64,000 bases of DNA from an uncultured Salinisphaerales bacterium (GTDB lineage Bacteria; Pseudomonadota; Gammaproteobacteria; Nevskiales; CAJXLF01). Below are positions 35,598-44,103 of the stretch, piece after piece. A program made the position numbers and the translations under genes. Position 1 is the first letter of the stretch. The number at the start of each line of letters is the position of its first letter. The DNA is taken from NCBI GenBank assembly GCA_913055805.1, contig CAJXLF010000009.1, forward strand, positions 1 through 64,000, in the 5' to 3' direction. Below the pieces are notes generated by a model. It did no database searches. It saw nothing but the letters and a program-made list of their open reading frames with translations, and had not been told where the DNA came from.

Positions 35598-36764
35598 TTC
35601 TCCGAGCCGGTCGATAGCCAGCCGGGTGAAAACCGGCCCGGCAATTTCAAACACCACGGCGGCTGCAATAGCGATGGATAGCAACTGATCGCCGTATTCA
35701 GGAAATCGATGCGCCGCGATCAACGCCATGCCGATAGCCACTCCCGCCTGCGGCAGTAGTGCCAGACCGAACCAGCGTTTCTGTGCAGCTGGCGCATGCG
35801 CCATGTTGCCGCCCAACCAGCCGCCGGCCAGGCGCCCGACTACTCGGCAGGCGACATAGACAAACAACAGCAGGCCGCCTGCTGCCACTGCGTCCAGTTC
35901 CAGCGAAGCGCCCGCCAGCACAAAGAACAGGATCAGAAAAGGCCACTCGATGCCCTCGATTTCGTGGAAAGGATACTTGTGGTGTTTGGCCAGATTGGCG
36001 ACTGTCATACCCAGGATCATCGCCGCCAGAATGAAGGACACCTCCAGCCACATGGCAATGCCCACACAGAGAAATACAAAACCCAGCGCCTCGGCCTGGG
36101 TAGGCTCGCCGGCCCGCAAGCGACCGGTCAGAAATGCCATGGGAATGCCCAGACCCAGACCGGTCAGCATGGCGCCGGCCAGATCCCACAAACCGTGACT
36201 GAGCGCTTCCAGTCCCGAACTGCCGCCGGAGACCGACACCAGAAATGCCAGGATCAGGCTGAACATCAGCAAGCCCCAGACATCATCGATGGCCACAATG
36301 CTTTGCAGGGCGCTGCTGAACGGTCCCCGGGCGCGGGCTTCATGTACCACGTCGATGGTGGCGGCCGGTGCCGTAGCCGTGGACATGGCGGCCAGCAACA
36401 ATGCCAGGGGCAGATCCACACCCACCAGCATGAGACCGCAGAATACGACCAGGACCGTGACCAGTGTGACCAGCAAGGAAACATAAAGCACTACGCGCCC
36501 CTGCTCGCGCATGCTTTTCATGGTGAGCTTCTCGCCGAGCAGAAAACCCACCATGACCAGCGCAATATTCGAAGCGGTGTCCACCCAGAACACATCGGTA
36601 TCGGCAATCAGCGCCATACCGGAGGGGCCGATAACGAAACCGAATACCAGCAGCAACGTCACACGTGGCAGCCGGGTCAGGTGCCCCAGAAGATCTGTTG
36701 CCAAACCGATCATGAACAGCATGCCCAGCAACAGAAAGGTTTCGATGTGCAAGCCGTTGTCCAT
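35580..36764 (-). CDS. Monovalent cation:proton antiporter (CPA family)
   Basis: I start at the ATG at 36762-36764, preceded by GGGGGA and directly after the permease stop; this gives 394 residues. There are about 12 transmembrane helices; conserved family features include LLLVFGFVIGPSG, MSTATAPAATIDVV and the DD pair of IVAIDDVWGLLMFS, which carries the transported-ion carboxylates. There is no C-terminal TrkA/RCK domain. It is last in the usp-permease-antiporter operon and would serve pH or Na+/K+ homeostasis. Confidence 0.9.
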   Translation of the reverse strand: MDNGLHIETFLLLGMLFMIGLATDLLGHLTRLPRVTLLLVFGFVIGPSGMALIADTDVFWVDTASNIALVMVGFLLGEKLTMKSMREQGRVVLYVSLLVTLVTVLVVFCGLMLVGVDLPLALLLAAMSTATAPAATIDVVHEARARGPFSSALQSIVAIDDVWGLLMFSLILAFLVSVSGGSSGLEALSHGLWDLAGAMLTGLGLGIPMAFLTGRLRAGEPTQAEALGFVFLCVGIAMWLEVSFILAAMILGMTVANLAKHHKYPFHEIEGIEWPFLILFFVLAGASLELDAVAAGGLLLFVYVACRVVGRLAGGWLGGNMAHAPAAQKRWFGLALLPQAGVAIGMALIAAHRFPEYGDQLLSIAIAAAVVFEIAGPVFTRLAIDRLGESRRSD

Positions 36765-36765
36765 G

Positions 36766-38013
36766 CTAGTCCCCCGCAACTTCCAGCAGCCCGGCCATAC
36801 GCATTGCCTCACCCAGCACCAGCAGCAGGCAGAAACCCGCGGCCAGCAGTGGCAGCAGGTTGGTCACAGCCAGCCGTTTGCCGGCACGCCAGTTCAGCAT
36901 CAGTAAAGACAGGTTAACCAGAGTAAACGCAATAAGCACCAGACCGCTGGTGCCCCGCGCCAAACTCAGAATATCGCCCGACAGCGCCGCCAACACCACC
37001 GCCAGGATTACCAGACCGGTGGCCAGCAGTGGTGTACGCGTATGCCTGTTGACGTCTGCCATGGCCTTGGGCAGCAGGCCCTGGCGCCCCAGGCCGTAGA
37101 GTACCCGGGAGGCCATTACCAACTGTGCCAGAGCCCCGTTGGTAATGGCGACAATACTCAGTACAACCACAATCAACTGACCCTTGAGCCCGGCGTTATT
37201 CAGCAGAAAGGCCAATGGTGCACCGCTGGCCTTCAACTCATGCACCGGAGCAGCACCCAGAGCCACGATCGCAAGACCGATGTAAACCAGGGACGAAAAA
37301 ATGAGTGAAACGGGAATGGCAATACTCAGCGTTCTACCCGGCTGTTTGATCTCCTCGGCCAGATTGACCAGATCCTCGAATCCTATACAGGCGTAGAAAG
37401 CCAGATAGGCCCCCAGAAACAAGCCCACCCAGGGCAGGGCCGAGAATGAATAATTGAGCTCAGGCCACCGCCAGTCCGGGTCACCCACGACGATAACCAC
37501 AGCCAGCACGATCAGGCCGATGGTGCTGGTTACGGCAATAAACCCCACCACCCAGGCAGTTTCCTGTATGCCTGAAATAGCAACAGCGCCCAGCACCAGG
37601 AGATACAGAACGGCCGTCAGCGTGCCGGGCGCCGGCCAAAGCACATTCAGATAACCTGCAAAACCATGGGCGATGGTCGCGGACGACAGCAACCCGCCCA
37701 GCGCCACCATCAGGCCCACTGCAAGCGTTAGCCAGCTCCTGCCGAAAGCCTCCTGCACATAGACAGCCTCGCCGGCACTGTAAGGCAGGCGCGTAGCCAG
37801 CTGGGCATAACTGAGCCCGGTCAGGCCGGCGATGATTGCGGCCAGCAAAAAAGCCAACGGCGCCGCCGCACCGGCGACGCCAATCAGCTTGCCCAGCAGT
37901 ACGAAAATGCCGGCGCCGATAATCGTGCCAATGCCGTAAACCGTTACACTGAACAGCCCAAGACTGCGCTTGAGAGCAGGTTCTCCTGTCGCGTCAAGGG
38001 ATGGCGGCATCAA
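36766..38013 (-). CDS. APC family amino acid permease
   Basis: A protein of 415 residues with about 12 helices and the APC first-helix signature VYGIGTIIGAGIFVLLG plus SYAQLATRLPYSAGEAVYV. It starts within an ATGA overlap with the universal stress protein gene and ends 1 base before the antiporter start. The substrate, an amino acid or polyamine, is not deducible. Coupling to a universal stress gene behind an FNR box suggests use under oxygen limitation, possibly for acid or nitrogen balance. Confidence 0.9.
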   Translation of the reverse strand: MMPPSLDATGEPALKRSLGLFSVTVYGIGTIIGAGIFVLLGKLIGVAGAAAPLAFLLAAIIAGLTGLSYAQLATRLPYSAGEAVYVQEAFGRSWLTLAVGLMVALGGLLSSATIAHGFAGYLNVLWPAPGTLTAVLYLLVLGAVAISGIQETAWVVGFIAVTSTIGLIVLAVVIVVGDPDWRWPELNYSFSALPWVGLFLGAYLAFYACIGFEDLVNLAEEIKQPGRTLSIAIPVSLIFSSLVYIGLAIVALGAAPVHELKASGAPLAFLLNNAGLKGQLIVVVLSIVAITNGALAQLVMASRVLYGLGRQGLLPKAMADVNRHTRTPLLATGLVILAVVLAALSGDILSLARGTSGLVLIAFTLVNLSLLMLNWRAGKRLAVTNLLPLLAAGFCLLLVLGEAMRMAGLLEVAGD

Positions 38014-38900
38014 GCCTGTTCCGTTTTATCTTCCATAACGGGGTTATGCAGCACCAGGACCGGGCACGGCGCGCTACGCACCACCCGGTCGGCCACGCTG
38101 CCGGTAAGCAATCCCTTGAGGCCGCGCAAACCGGCAGTGCCCACAACAATGAGATCACTACCGCCACCGACGGCAGTTTCCACAATCAATTCATGGGGCG
38201 CCCCCATCGCCACCAGACGGTCGATCCTGATATCGCGGGCGCCTGGCGCCAGCAGATCGTCCAGCGCCTGTTGCGCATGACTCATTTCCACACGTGCAAA
38301 CTCGCCCGGATAGTAAGGCGGCATCTTGCCGGTATCCACGGCGTGCAAGGCCGTCAATTCACCCTCGAACAACTCAGCCAGGTGCACGGCCTGGTGAAAC
38401 GCGAGCAAGGAAGCTTCGGAGAAATCGACAGCCGCAAGTATCTTTCTGTAGCCCTCAGGCCTGGACGCCTGATCAGGCCCTACTGCCAACACCGGGATAC
38501 TCGATGTGCGGATTACCTCACTGGCCACACTGCCCAGGAAAAAGCGTGACACCCCCTGGCGGCCATGCGTACCAACCACCACGACATCAATGTCCTGCTC
38601 CTCCGCATAACGCCTGATCGCCATCGGTGCCGAGTAATCGCGTTCGAACTCGGCGATTGCAATACCGGCATCGCCACACCATTGCGCGACCTTTGCCTGG
38701 ACCTTTTCCTTGTCCTGAGCGCCCATTTCCACTGGCACCGGGAATCCGCTTACGCCGTAAATCTGGATGGGCTCGACGTAAACATACAACACATGTAATT
38801 CAGCACCGGTTTTACCGGCCAGCATGCGTGCATGCTCAAGCGCAAGGGCTGAAGTGTCGGAAAAGTCGGTGGCCAGGAGGATTTTCTTGATCGGGTTCAT
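38010..38900 (-). CDS. Universal stress protein with two UspA domains
   Basis: A protein of 296 residues with tandem UspA domains (about 1-148 and 153-296). Each begins with a KKILLATDFS/RKILAAVDFS strand. The nucleotide-binding signatures are GTHGRQGVSRFFLGSVASEVIR and [22 protein letters not shown]. Tandem Usp proteins are typical of ANR/FNR-controlled anaerobic survival regulons. The gene starts 64 bases from the FNR-like box at 38964-38977 and is translationally coupled to the permease gene. Confidence 0.93.
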   Translation of the reverse strand: MNPIKKILLATDFSDTSALALEHARMLAGKTGAELHVLYVYVEPIQIYGVSGFPVPVEMGAQDKEKVQAKVAQWCGDAGIAIAEFERDYSAPMAIRRYAEEQDIDVVVVGTHGRQGVSRFFLGSVASEVIRTSSIPVLAVGPDQASRPEGYRKILAAVDFSEASLLAFHQAVHLAELFEGELTALHAVDTGKMPPYYPGEFARVEMSHAQQALDDLLAPGARDIRIDRLVAMGAPHELIVETAVGGGSDLIVVGTAGLRGLKGLLTGSVADRVVRSAPCPVLVLHNPVMEDKTEQA

Positions 38901-38963
38901 GAGTGCCTCGCTTATCGACTGAATCGATTATCGGCATTCTCGGCAATCCCGGACTCAACCGCG

Positions 38964-38977
38964 ATGACCTAGGTCAA
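38964..38977. promoter_or_regulatory. FNR/ANR-like box between usp and the nuclease-family gene
   Basis: ATGAC-CTAG-GTCAA is a near-palindrome with three changes from TTGAT-N4-ATCAA, two of them symmetric (TGAC/GTCA). It is 64 bases from the usp start and 51 bases from the ATG at 39028. Confidence 0.5.
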
Positions 38978-39027
38978 GTCACGCATGCGGAACAAGGCTA
39001 GACTGTTATTCAGAGAGAAAGACGACG

Positions 39028-39804
39028 ATGCCAAAAGAAAAGACAGCAAAGCACACTCTGCGCCTGATGACCTATAACATGCAGGTCGGCATACGCACGC
39101 GACGTTATGGAGATTACTTTCGCCAGGGCTGGCGCCATGTGCTGCCCCCGGCACATCCGACCCGGCATCTGGAACCGATTGTTGGCATGCTCCAGAACCA
39201 TGACCTGGTCGCCATACAGGAAGCCGATGCAGGCAGTTACCGCACCCGCTCCATCAATCTCCTGCACTATCTGGCCGAACGCTCGGGTTATCCGCACTGG
39301 CATCTGCATAATCATCGAAATCTGGCCCCCATCGCCCGGCATGGCATGGGCATTCTCAGCCGCTTTCCCATTACCCGGATCGACTGCCATGCCCTGCCCG
39401 GCCGCCTGCCAGGACGTGGCGTGGCCATCTACCGCTTCGGTGACGGCGGACAGCTGACGGTAGTCGTCACGCACCTGGCGCTGAGCGAACGCGACAGACG
39501 CCTGCAACTCAGCCATATCCAGAACCTGGTTGAAGGGGATGAACACGTCATCCTGATGGGCGACCTGAACTGTGAAACTGATGAACTGCGCCGGCACCCG
39601 CTGTTTCGGGAACGGGGATTTTTGCACCACCCTGAAGTCAAACCGAGCTTTCCCAGTTGGCAGCCAGACCGGGTGATCGACCACATCCTGGTCACGCCCG
39701 GCATTCGCATACTTGAAGGGGGACCGGTTGATTTCGCTTTTTCCGATCACCTGCCGATCAGTATGGAAGTGGAATTGCCCGAGGGCATTTCACTTACATC
39801 ATAA
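39028..39804 (+). CDS. Endonuclease/exonuclease/phosphatase family protein
   Basis: A protein of 258 residues with EEP-fold motifs: RLMTYNMQVG at the start, LVAIQEADAG (metal Glu), VVVTHLALSERDR, ILMGDLNCETDE (catalytic Asp and Asn) and RVIDHILVT ending with FSDHLPIS. Family members hydrolyse phosphodiesters of nucleic acids, phospholipids or inositol phosphates. No signal peptide is seen. Its 3' end overlaps the convergent PLD-family gene by 11 bases; both could act on phospholipid head groups. Confidence 0.9.
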   Translation: MPKEKTAKHTLRLMTYNMQVGIRTRRYGDYFRQGWRHVLPPAHPTRHLEPIVGMLQNHDLVAIQEADAGSYRTRSINLLHYLAERSGYPHWHLHNHRNLAPIARHGMGILSRFPITRIDCHALPGRLPGRGVAIYRFGDGGQLTVVVTHLALSERDRRLQLSHIQNLVEGDEHVILMGDLNCETDELRRHPLFRERGFLHHPEVKPSFPSWQPDRVIDHILVTPGIRILEGGPVDFAFSDHLPISMEVELPEGISLTS

Positions 39805-41110
39805 AGGCCATCATCCGCGCCAGACGCGCCAAAAGACGCAGACGCCAGGGTGTTTGCCGCCAGGTTTCAAGTGTTACTTCACGGGCGAATTCCAGATCCT
39901 TTTCGAATATGGCCTGCATCTGCGCCGCCGTATCCCGGTCGTGGAACAGGACATTGCATTCGGCATTGAACACGAAGGAACGAAAATCAAAATTGGTAGA
40001 GCCGATAATGACCACCTGCCCGTCCGCCACCAGCGTCTTGGCATGCAACACCGAGCGCTGATATTCAAAAATGCGCACACCGGCCGAGAGCAACTCCGTG
40101 TAATAGCCCTGCGTGGCGGTGTGAATCACCGGCAGATCACAATAACCCGGCAACAACAAACGCACGTCCACACCGCGTGCCGCCGTGCGCTTGAGCAGAC
40201 GCACCATGCGTCGACCCGGGGCGAAGTAGGCATTGGTGATCAACACAGACTGACGGGCTGCGCCCAGAGTGGCCGCAAACGCTGAAAAGACTTCGTTCTG
40301 GCCGCGCCCTGGCCGCGCATCCAGCACCAGCGCCTTGCTGCCCTTGCCGGACTCCGGCTCCAGGCCCTCAAAGTGGATCGGATCACCACCGGCTGCCGAC
40401 CAGCCTTCGGCAAAAATGATGGCCAATTCCCAAACGATACCGCCCTGCAAACAGATGTGGGTATCACGCCAGGCGTTTTCGCCTGCCCGGCCCTGCCGGT
40501 ATTCATCCGCGATATTCATGCCGCCGGTAAAGGCGACATTGCGATCAACGATGATCAGCTTGCGATGGTCCAGTATCGGCAACAGGCTGGGGGGTGCGTA
40601 ATGCGGGCGACGGAACAGACGCAGGCGCAGCCCGCTTTTCTTGAGCAGCCGCCAGAAGTCACTGCCCGTTCTGGAAGAACCGAAAGCGTCAGCCAGCAGT
40701 TTCACATCCACGCCGCGCGCCACCGCCGACTCCAGCGCCTTGAGAAAATCATGCCCGGTACGGTCATCGCGCAGCACATAGGCCTCGATCAGCACCTCGT
40801 GCTCGGCGTGGTTTATGGCCTGCAATATCCGATCGAATGCCGACTTTCCACTCGCATGAATTTCCACCCGCGTATCGCTGTGAAAAGGCGACTGGTCGAT
40901 GCGCCGGATGAGGTGTTCATAAGCTCTGCCGCCAAGGCCATCGTGAAGTTTCTCAGCTTTGGAAAACACCTGTTCCGGACGCAGCTCCGGCGGCAACTTG
41001 CGCCCCTGACCGGGTCGCAGAATCGGTTTCCAGAAAGGCTTGCGCCTGACCGTAACCTGGGATTGCGGTGATTGCTCGACACCTTGAATACGGCTCTTGT
41101 CAGCTTTCAT
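39794..41110 (-). CDS. Phospholipase D/cardiolipin synthase family protein
   Basis: I start at the ATG at 41108-41110; a GTG one codon earlier is possible. The 438-residue protein has two HKD motifs, LDHRKLIIVDRN and LHAKTLVADGQ, each followed by the GG/GS-TN pattern (FTGGMN, IIGSTN) of bacterial cardiolipin synthases. There are no N-terminal transmembrane helices, as in ClsB-type enzymes. It probably makes cardiolipin from phosphatidyl precursors. It is divergent from the coiled-coil gene across a perfect FNR box. Confidence 0.92.
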   Translation of the reverse strand: MKADKSRIQGVEQSPQSQVTVRRKPFWKPILRPGQGRKLPPELRPEQVFSKAEKLHDGLGGRAYEHLIRRIDQSPFHSDTRVEIHASGKSAFDRILQAINHAEHEVLIEAYVLRDDRTGHDFLKALESAVARGVDVKLLADAFGSSRTGSDFWRLLKKSGLRLRLFRRPHYAPPSLLPILDHRKLIIVDRNVAFTGGMNIADEYRQGRAGENAWRDTHICLQGGIVWELAIIFAEGWSAAGGDPIHFEGLEPESGKGSKALVLDARPGRGQNEVFSAFAATLGAARQSVLITNAYFAPGRRMVRLLKRTAARGVDVRLLLPGYCDLPVIHTATQGYYTELLSAGVRIFEYQRSVLHAKTLVADGQVVIIGSTNFDFRSFVFNAECNVLFHDRDTAAQMQAIFEKDLEFAREVTLETWRQTPWRLRLLARLARMMAFMM

Positions 41111-41193
41111 CACTTGCCTGCATACCTGCCCTTGTGCGTTCTGCGCTGTCCCTTGTCAGGCCATATGCTGCATGGACTGCAAACTTGGAAGCC

Positions 41194-41207
41194 TTGATCT
41201 GGATCAA
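41194..41207. promoter_or_regulatory. Perfect FNR/ANR box between the PLD gene and a coiled-coil gene
   Basis: TTGAT-CTGG-ATCAA matches the FNR/ANR consensus at every fixed position. It lies 84 bases from the PLD-family start and 57 bases from the ATG at 41264. Confidence 0.8.
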
Positions 41208-41263
41208 AGCAAACATATTCGTCCGTATTTATTCTGACAGCGTTCCAACTCAGGAGAAATGTA

Positions 41264-41578
41264 ATGAACGAAGTTGCCGACGCCACCCGTAACCTGATCG
41301 AAGCACTCAAGACCGAGCGCGACGAACTGCGCGTACAGATTCATCTTGCCTCCGCCGAGGTGCGTGACAGGCTGGAAGAAGAATTGACTGCCCTGGATCA
41401 CCGTTGGGCGGAACTGAAATCCAGAGCCCGTAAGCTGGAAGAGGATTACGAAGTGGTTTCCGAAGCTGTCCAGGATGATCTGGAAGATATCACTGACAAT
41501 GTAGCGGAGAGCAGCAAGGCGATTGCGAAGGAAATCCGCGAAGGGTTCGAACGCATTCGAAATTCTCTGAAGAGCTGA
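41264..41578 (+). CDS. Small charged coiled-coil protein, unknown function
   Basis: A protein of 104 residues preceded by AGGAGAAATGTA. It is nearly all alpha-helical, with heptad-like Leu/Ile/Val spacing and many Glu, Arg and Lys; no cysteine, signal peptide or transmembrane segment. I do not recognise the family; it resembles short cytoplasmic coiled-coil proteins. A perfect FNR box 57 bases upstream and a strong terminator downstream show it is a separately controlled gene, probably induced without oxygen. Confidence 0.8.
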   Translation: MNEVADATRNLIEALKTERDELRVQIHLASAEVRDRLEEELTALDHRWAELKSRARKLEEDYEVVSEAVQDDLEDITDNVAESSKAIAKEIREGFERIRNSLKS

Positions 41579-41602
41579 TTCTTCGGGCAGCAGATACGCA
41601 AG

Positions 41603-41633
41603 GGCCACTGGACAAGATCCAGCGGCCTTTTTT
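41603..41633 (+). terminator. Rho-independent terminator of the coiled-coil gene
   Basis: GGCCACTGGA (41603-41612) and TCCAGCGGCC (41618-41627) pair with one internal mismatch over a 5-base loop, followed by TTTTTTC. It lies 24 bases past the stop. Confidence 0.85.
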
Positions 41634-41644
41634 CTGTATGAAAT

Positions 41645-42547
41645 CTAACGCAGAACGTTAAGCGGAATTTTCAGATAGGAGACACCGTTGTCTTCCGCAG
41701 GTGGCAAAGTCCCTGCGCGGATATTGACCTGAATGGAGGGCAAGATCAGGCGCGGCATGGCCAGGCTGGCATCACGCTTTTCACGCATGGCTACAAACTG
41801 TTCTTCGCTGATACCTTCATGCACATGAATATTGTTGCGGCGCTGCTCCGCTACCGTTGTTTCCCATTTCACCAAGCGTGAGCCGGGCATATAGTCATGG
41901 CACATGTACATACGGGTGTCATCCGGCAGGGTAAACAGCTTCTGGATAGACCGGTAAAGCTGATGCGCATCTCCGCCGGGGAAGTCTGCGCGGGCCGTAC
42001 CGTAGTCCGGCATGAACAGGGTATCGCCAACAAAGGCGGCATCACCGATCAGGTAGCTCAGGCAGGCGGGCGTATGACCCGGCGTATGCAGCACCTCGAT
42101 CTTCAAATCACCGGCACCTAGCACATCGCCCTCGTCCAGCAAACGGTCGAATTGCGAACCGTTGACCGGAAAGTCCGCGTCCAGATTAAACAGGCGGGCG
42201 AAAGTCTGCTGCACCGTCTTGATATTGCGGCCAATGGCCACCGGCGCACCCAGCTTCTGTTTCAGATAGTGAGCAGCGCTCAGATGGTCGGCGTGTGCGT
42301 GGGTTTCCAGTATCCAGTCGACACTCAGTTCCTGACTGCGCACATGCTCCAGCAGATGATCAGCGAAAACTGTGCTGGTGCGCGCCGAGGCCGTATCAAA
42401 ATCCAGTACCGGATCAATCAGCACCGCATGTTCACTGTGTGGATCACGCACCACGTAACTGATGGTATTGCTGTCCGGGTGGAAAAAGCCGGTAACCTCA
42501 GGGTTAATCGCCTTGTCCGCAATGTTGTCCGTCCGGGTTTGCCGCAT
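41645..42547 (-). CDS. MBL-fold metallohydrolase (glyoxalase II/ETHE1-like)
   Basis: I start at the ATG at 42545-42547 with GAGG upstream, giving 300 residues. The metal motif THAHADHL is followed by further ligands in LHTPGHTPACLSYL and FVGDTLF, and a C-terminal CHDYMPGSR. The DHLSAAHYLKQKLGAPVAIG layout matches persulfide-dioxygenase/Blh-like hydrolases, which use mononuclear iron or two metals. Lying directly downstream of fnr in the same direction, it may be co-transcribed and act on sulfur or thioester intermediates; this is inference. Confidence 0.88.
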   Translation of the reverse strand: MRQTRTDNIADKAINPEVTGFFHPDSNTISYVVRDPHSEHAVLIDPVLDFDTASARTSTVFADHLLEHVRSQELSVDWILETHAHADHLSAAHYLKQKLGAPVAIGRNIKTVQQTFARLFNLDADFPVNGSQFDRLLDEGDVLGAGDLKIEVLHTPGHTPACLSYLIGDAAFVGDTLFMPDYGTARADFPGGDAHQLYRSIQKLFTLPDDTRMYMCHDYMPGSRLVKWETTVAEQRRNNIHVHEGISEEQFVAMREKRDASLAMPRLILPSIQVNIRAGTLPPAEDNGVSYLKIPLNVLR

Positions 42548-42588
42548 CGGGGCCTCTATAAGGTTCGTGTACACAGATACCCCTGGCA

Positions 42589-43356
42589 TCAGGCGGCCCG
42601 GCGGTTTTCGCACGGTGTGGATGTAATGCCCAGCGGCTGAGCCAACGCCCACAGTGCCTGCGGGTCGTTCAATTGCAGACAGCGCTGCCGGGAACGAATC
42701 ATGCCTTGTTGCTGAAAGCGGCTGAGCACGCGGCTGGCGGTTTCCGGCGCCAGGCGCAGGAAACTGGCAATGTCGCGACGCGGCATCAACAGTTCAATTT
42801 CCCCGTTCTTGCCGATATGACGCTGTTGCTCACGTTCATAGAGATGCAGGAGGAAGGCCGCCATGCGCTGTTCGGCACTGTAGTCGCCGGCCAGGGCCAG
42901 TGCGGTGGAGAGATCCTTGCTCATCATTTTCAGCAAGCGTTGCTGCAATTCCGGCTTGCTGGCCACGACCCGTGTCAGTTGGCTATAGGGAATGCCGCAA
43001 ACCTGGGTCGGTACTACCGCACAGGCACTGCTGGTGTATTCATCGGAATACAGGGCATCCAACGCTACAAGATCACCCGGCAGGTAGAAGCCACGGATGC
43101 GCTCATTGCCATCTTCGTCCAGGGTGTAGGTCTTGATGCAGCCGGATTTCACAGCATACAGCAAGTCGAATTTGTCACCCTCCCAGAAAATATGGGAACC
43201 GGAATCGTTCAGCGGATGGTAGTGCTGCAGTACCGCCTCGTGCTCTTTGTTCTGGTTGTCAGAATAGCGTGCGCAAAGATCACCCACTGCGCAATTGTCG
43301 CAACCGATGGTATTGCAGGCGTCCGTGCCTTCCTGAACGCTTATGGATGTCGTCAT
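42589..43356 (-). CDS. fnr: FNR/ANR-type oxygen-sensing transcription regulator
   Basis: A Crp-family protein of 255 residues. N-terminal cysteines at 14, 19, 22 and 28, with Cys120 in VCGIPYSQL, match the [4Fe-4S] ligand pattern of E. coli FNR. A cyclic-nucleotide-type beta-roll follows, then a long dimer helix and an HTH (RRDIASFLRLAPETASRVLSRF). The ETxSR recognition residues predict binding to TTGAT-N4-ATCAA boxes. It is encoded downstream of fixLJ on the same strand, so it may be both transcriptionally controlled by FixJ and directly oxygen-sensitive. Confidence 0.93.
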   Translation of the reverse strand: MTTSISVQEGTDACNTIGCDNCAVGDLCARYSDNQNKEHEAVLQHYHPLNDSGSHIFWEGDKFDLLYAVKSGCIKTYTLDEDGNERIRGFYLPGDLVALDALYSDEYTSSACAVVPTQVCGIPYSQLTRVVASKPELQQRLLKMMSKDLSTALALAGDYSAEQRMAAFLLHLYEREQQRHIGKNGEIELLMPRRDIASFLRLAPETASRVLSRFQQQGMIRSRQRCLQLNDPQALWALAQPLGITSTPCENRRAA

Positions 43357-43408
43357 GGCCCTACTCCTCTATGACTGAGAGTAAGGATGGCCAAGCGCCC
43401 GCGTTTTC

Positions 43409-43448
43409 GTAATTCGGAATTACCGCAATGGATTGCGGGTACTACGTA
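43409..43448 (-). promoter_or_regulatory. Palindrome and FixJ-like site upstream of fnr
   Basis: Two elements lie between fixJ and fnr. GTAATTC-G-GAATTAC (43409-43423) is a perfect 7-bp inverted repeat about 53 bases before the fnr start. TACGTAG is present on the minus strand at 43442-43448, about 86 bases before the start; it resembles the core that, as I recall, FixJ recognises at rhizobial fixK promoters. Function is inferred. Confidence 0.35.
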
Positions 43449-43466
43449 TATAGAAAATGTATATGC

Positions 43467-44087
43467 TCAAGAGTCCTGTTGAGCCTCGAGCATCAAACGC
43501 ACCAGGTCGGCCACGGAAGCCGCCCCCATCTTTTCCATGACCCGCGCGCGATGCAGCTCCACCGTCCTCAAGCTGATATCCAGCTCTATGGCGATCACCT
43601 TGTTGGCCTGGCCGTCAGCGACACGGCGGGCAACCTCGGCTTCCCGCGGCGTGAGGTTTTGCAGACGTCTCTGGGCCTCGTTGCGGGCGCGACTCTGGCT
43701 ATGGCTTTGCGCATGCACCGTCAGTGCCTGACGGATTCTCTGTAACAGCTCCTCTTCGCGGAAGGGTTTCTGCAGAAAATCCAGCGCGCCTTCCTTCATG
43801 GCCTCCACTGCCAGTGGCACATCCCCGTGGCCCGTAATAATCACTACGGGAACATCCCAGCGGCGATTACGCACCTCACGCAATAGTTCCATACCGCTTA
43901 GACCGGGCATACGCATATCGAACAGCGCGCAGGCAGGGCCGGAGCCGTCATACTTTTCCAGAAATTCCTGACCATTACGGTAGCCCGTGCTCTGCAGGCC
44001 TACCGAACGCAGCAACAGGCTGATGCCGTCGCGCACGGCATCGTCGTCATCCACTATATGTACCAGGCTGTCGTCGCGCATAGTCAT
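43467..44087 (-). CDS. fixJ: FixJ-type response regulator (receiver plus LuxR HTH)
   Basis: I start at the ATG at 44085-44087 (206 residues). The longer frame needs a TTG inside fixL. The receiver domain has DDDD acidic residues (13-16), the phosphoacceptor Asp57 in FDMRMPG, and Lys107 in LQKPF. The C-terminal LuxR/FixJ HTH includes LTPREAEVARRVADGQANKVIA and ISLRTVELHRARVMEKM. It would be phosphorylated by the adjacent FixL at low oxygen and activate targets such as fnr. Confidence 0.92.
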   Translation of the reverse strand: MTMRDDSLVHIVDDDDAVRDGISLLLRSVGLQSTGYRNGQEFLEKYDGSGPACALFDMRMPGLSGMELLREVRNRRWDVPVVIITGHGDVPLAVEAMKEGALDFLQKPFREEELLQRIRQALTVHAQSHSQSRARNEAQRRLQNLTPREAEVARRVADGQANKVIAIELDISLRTVELHRARVMEKMGAASVADLVRLMLEAQQDS

Positions 44088-44103
44088 TGAATCCAGACTT
44101 TTG

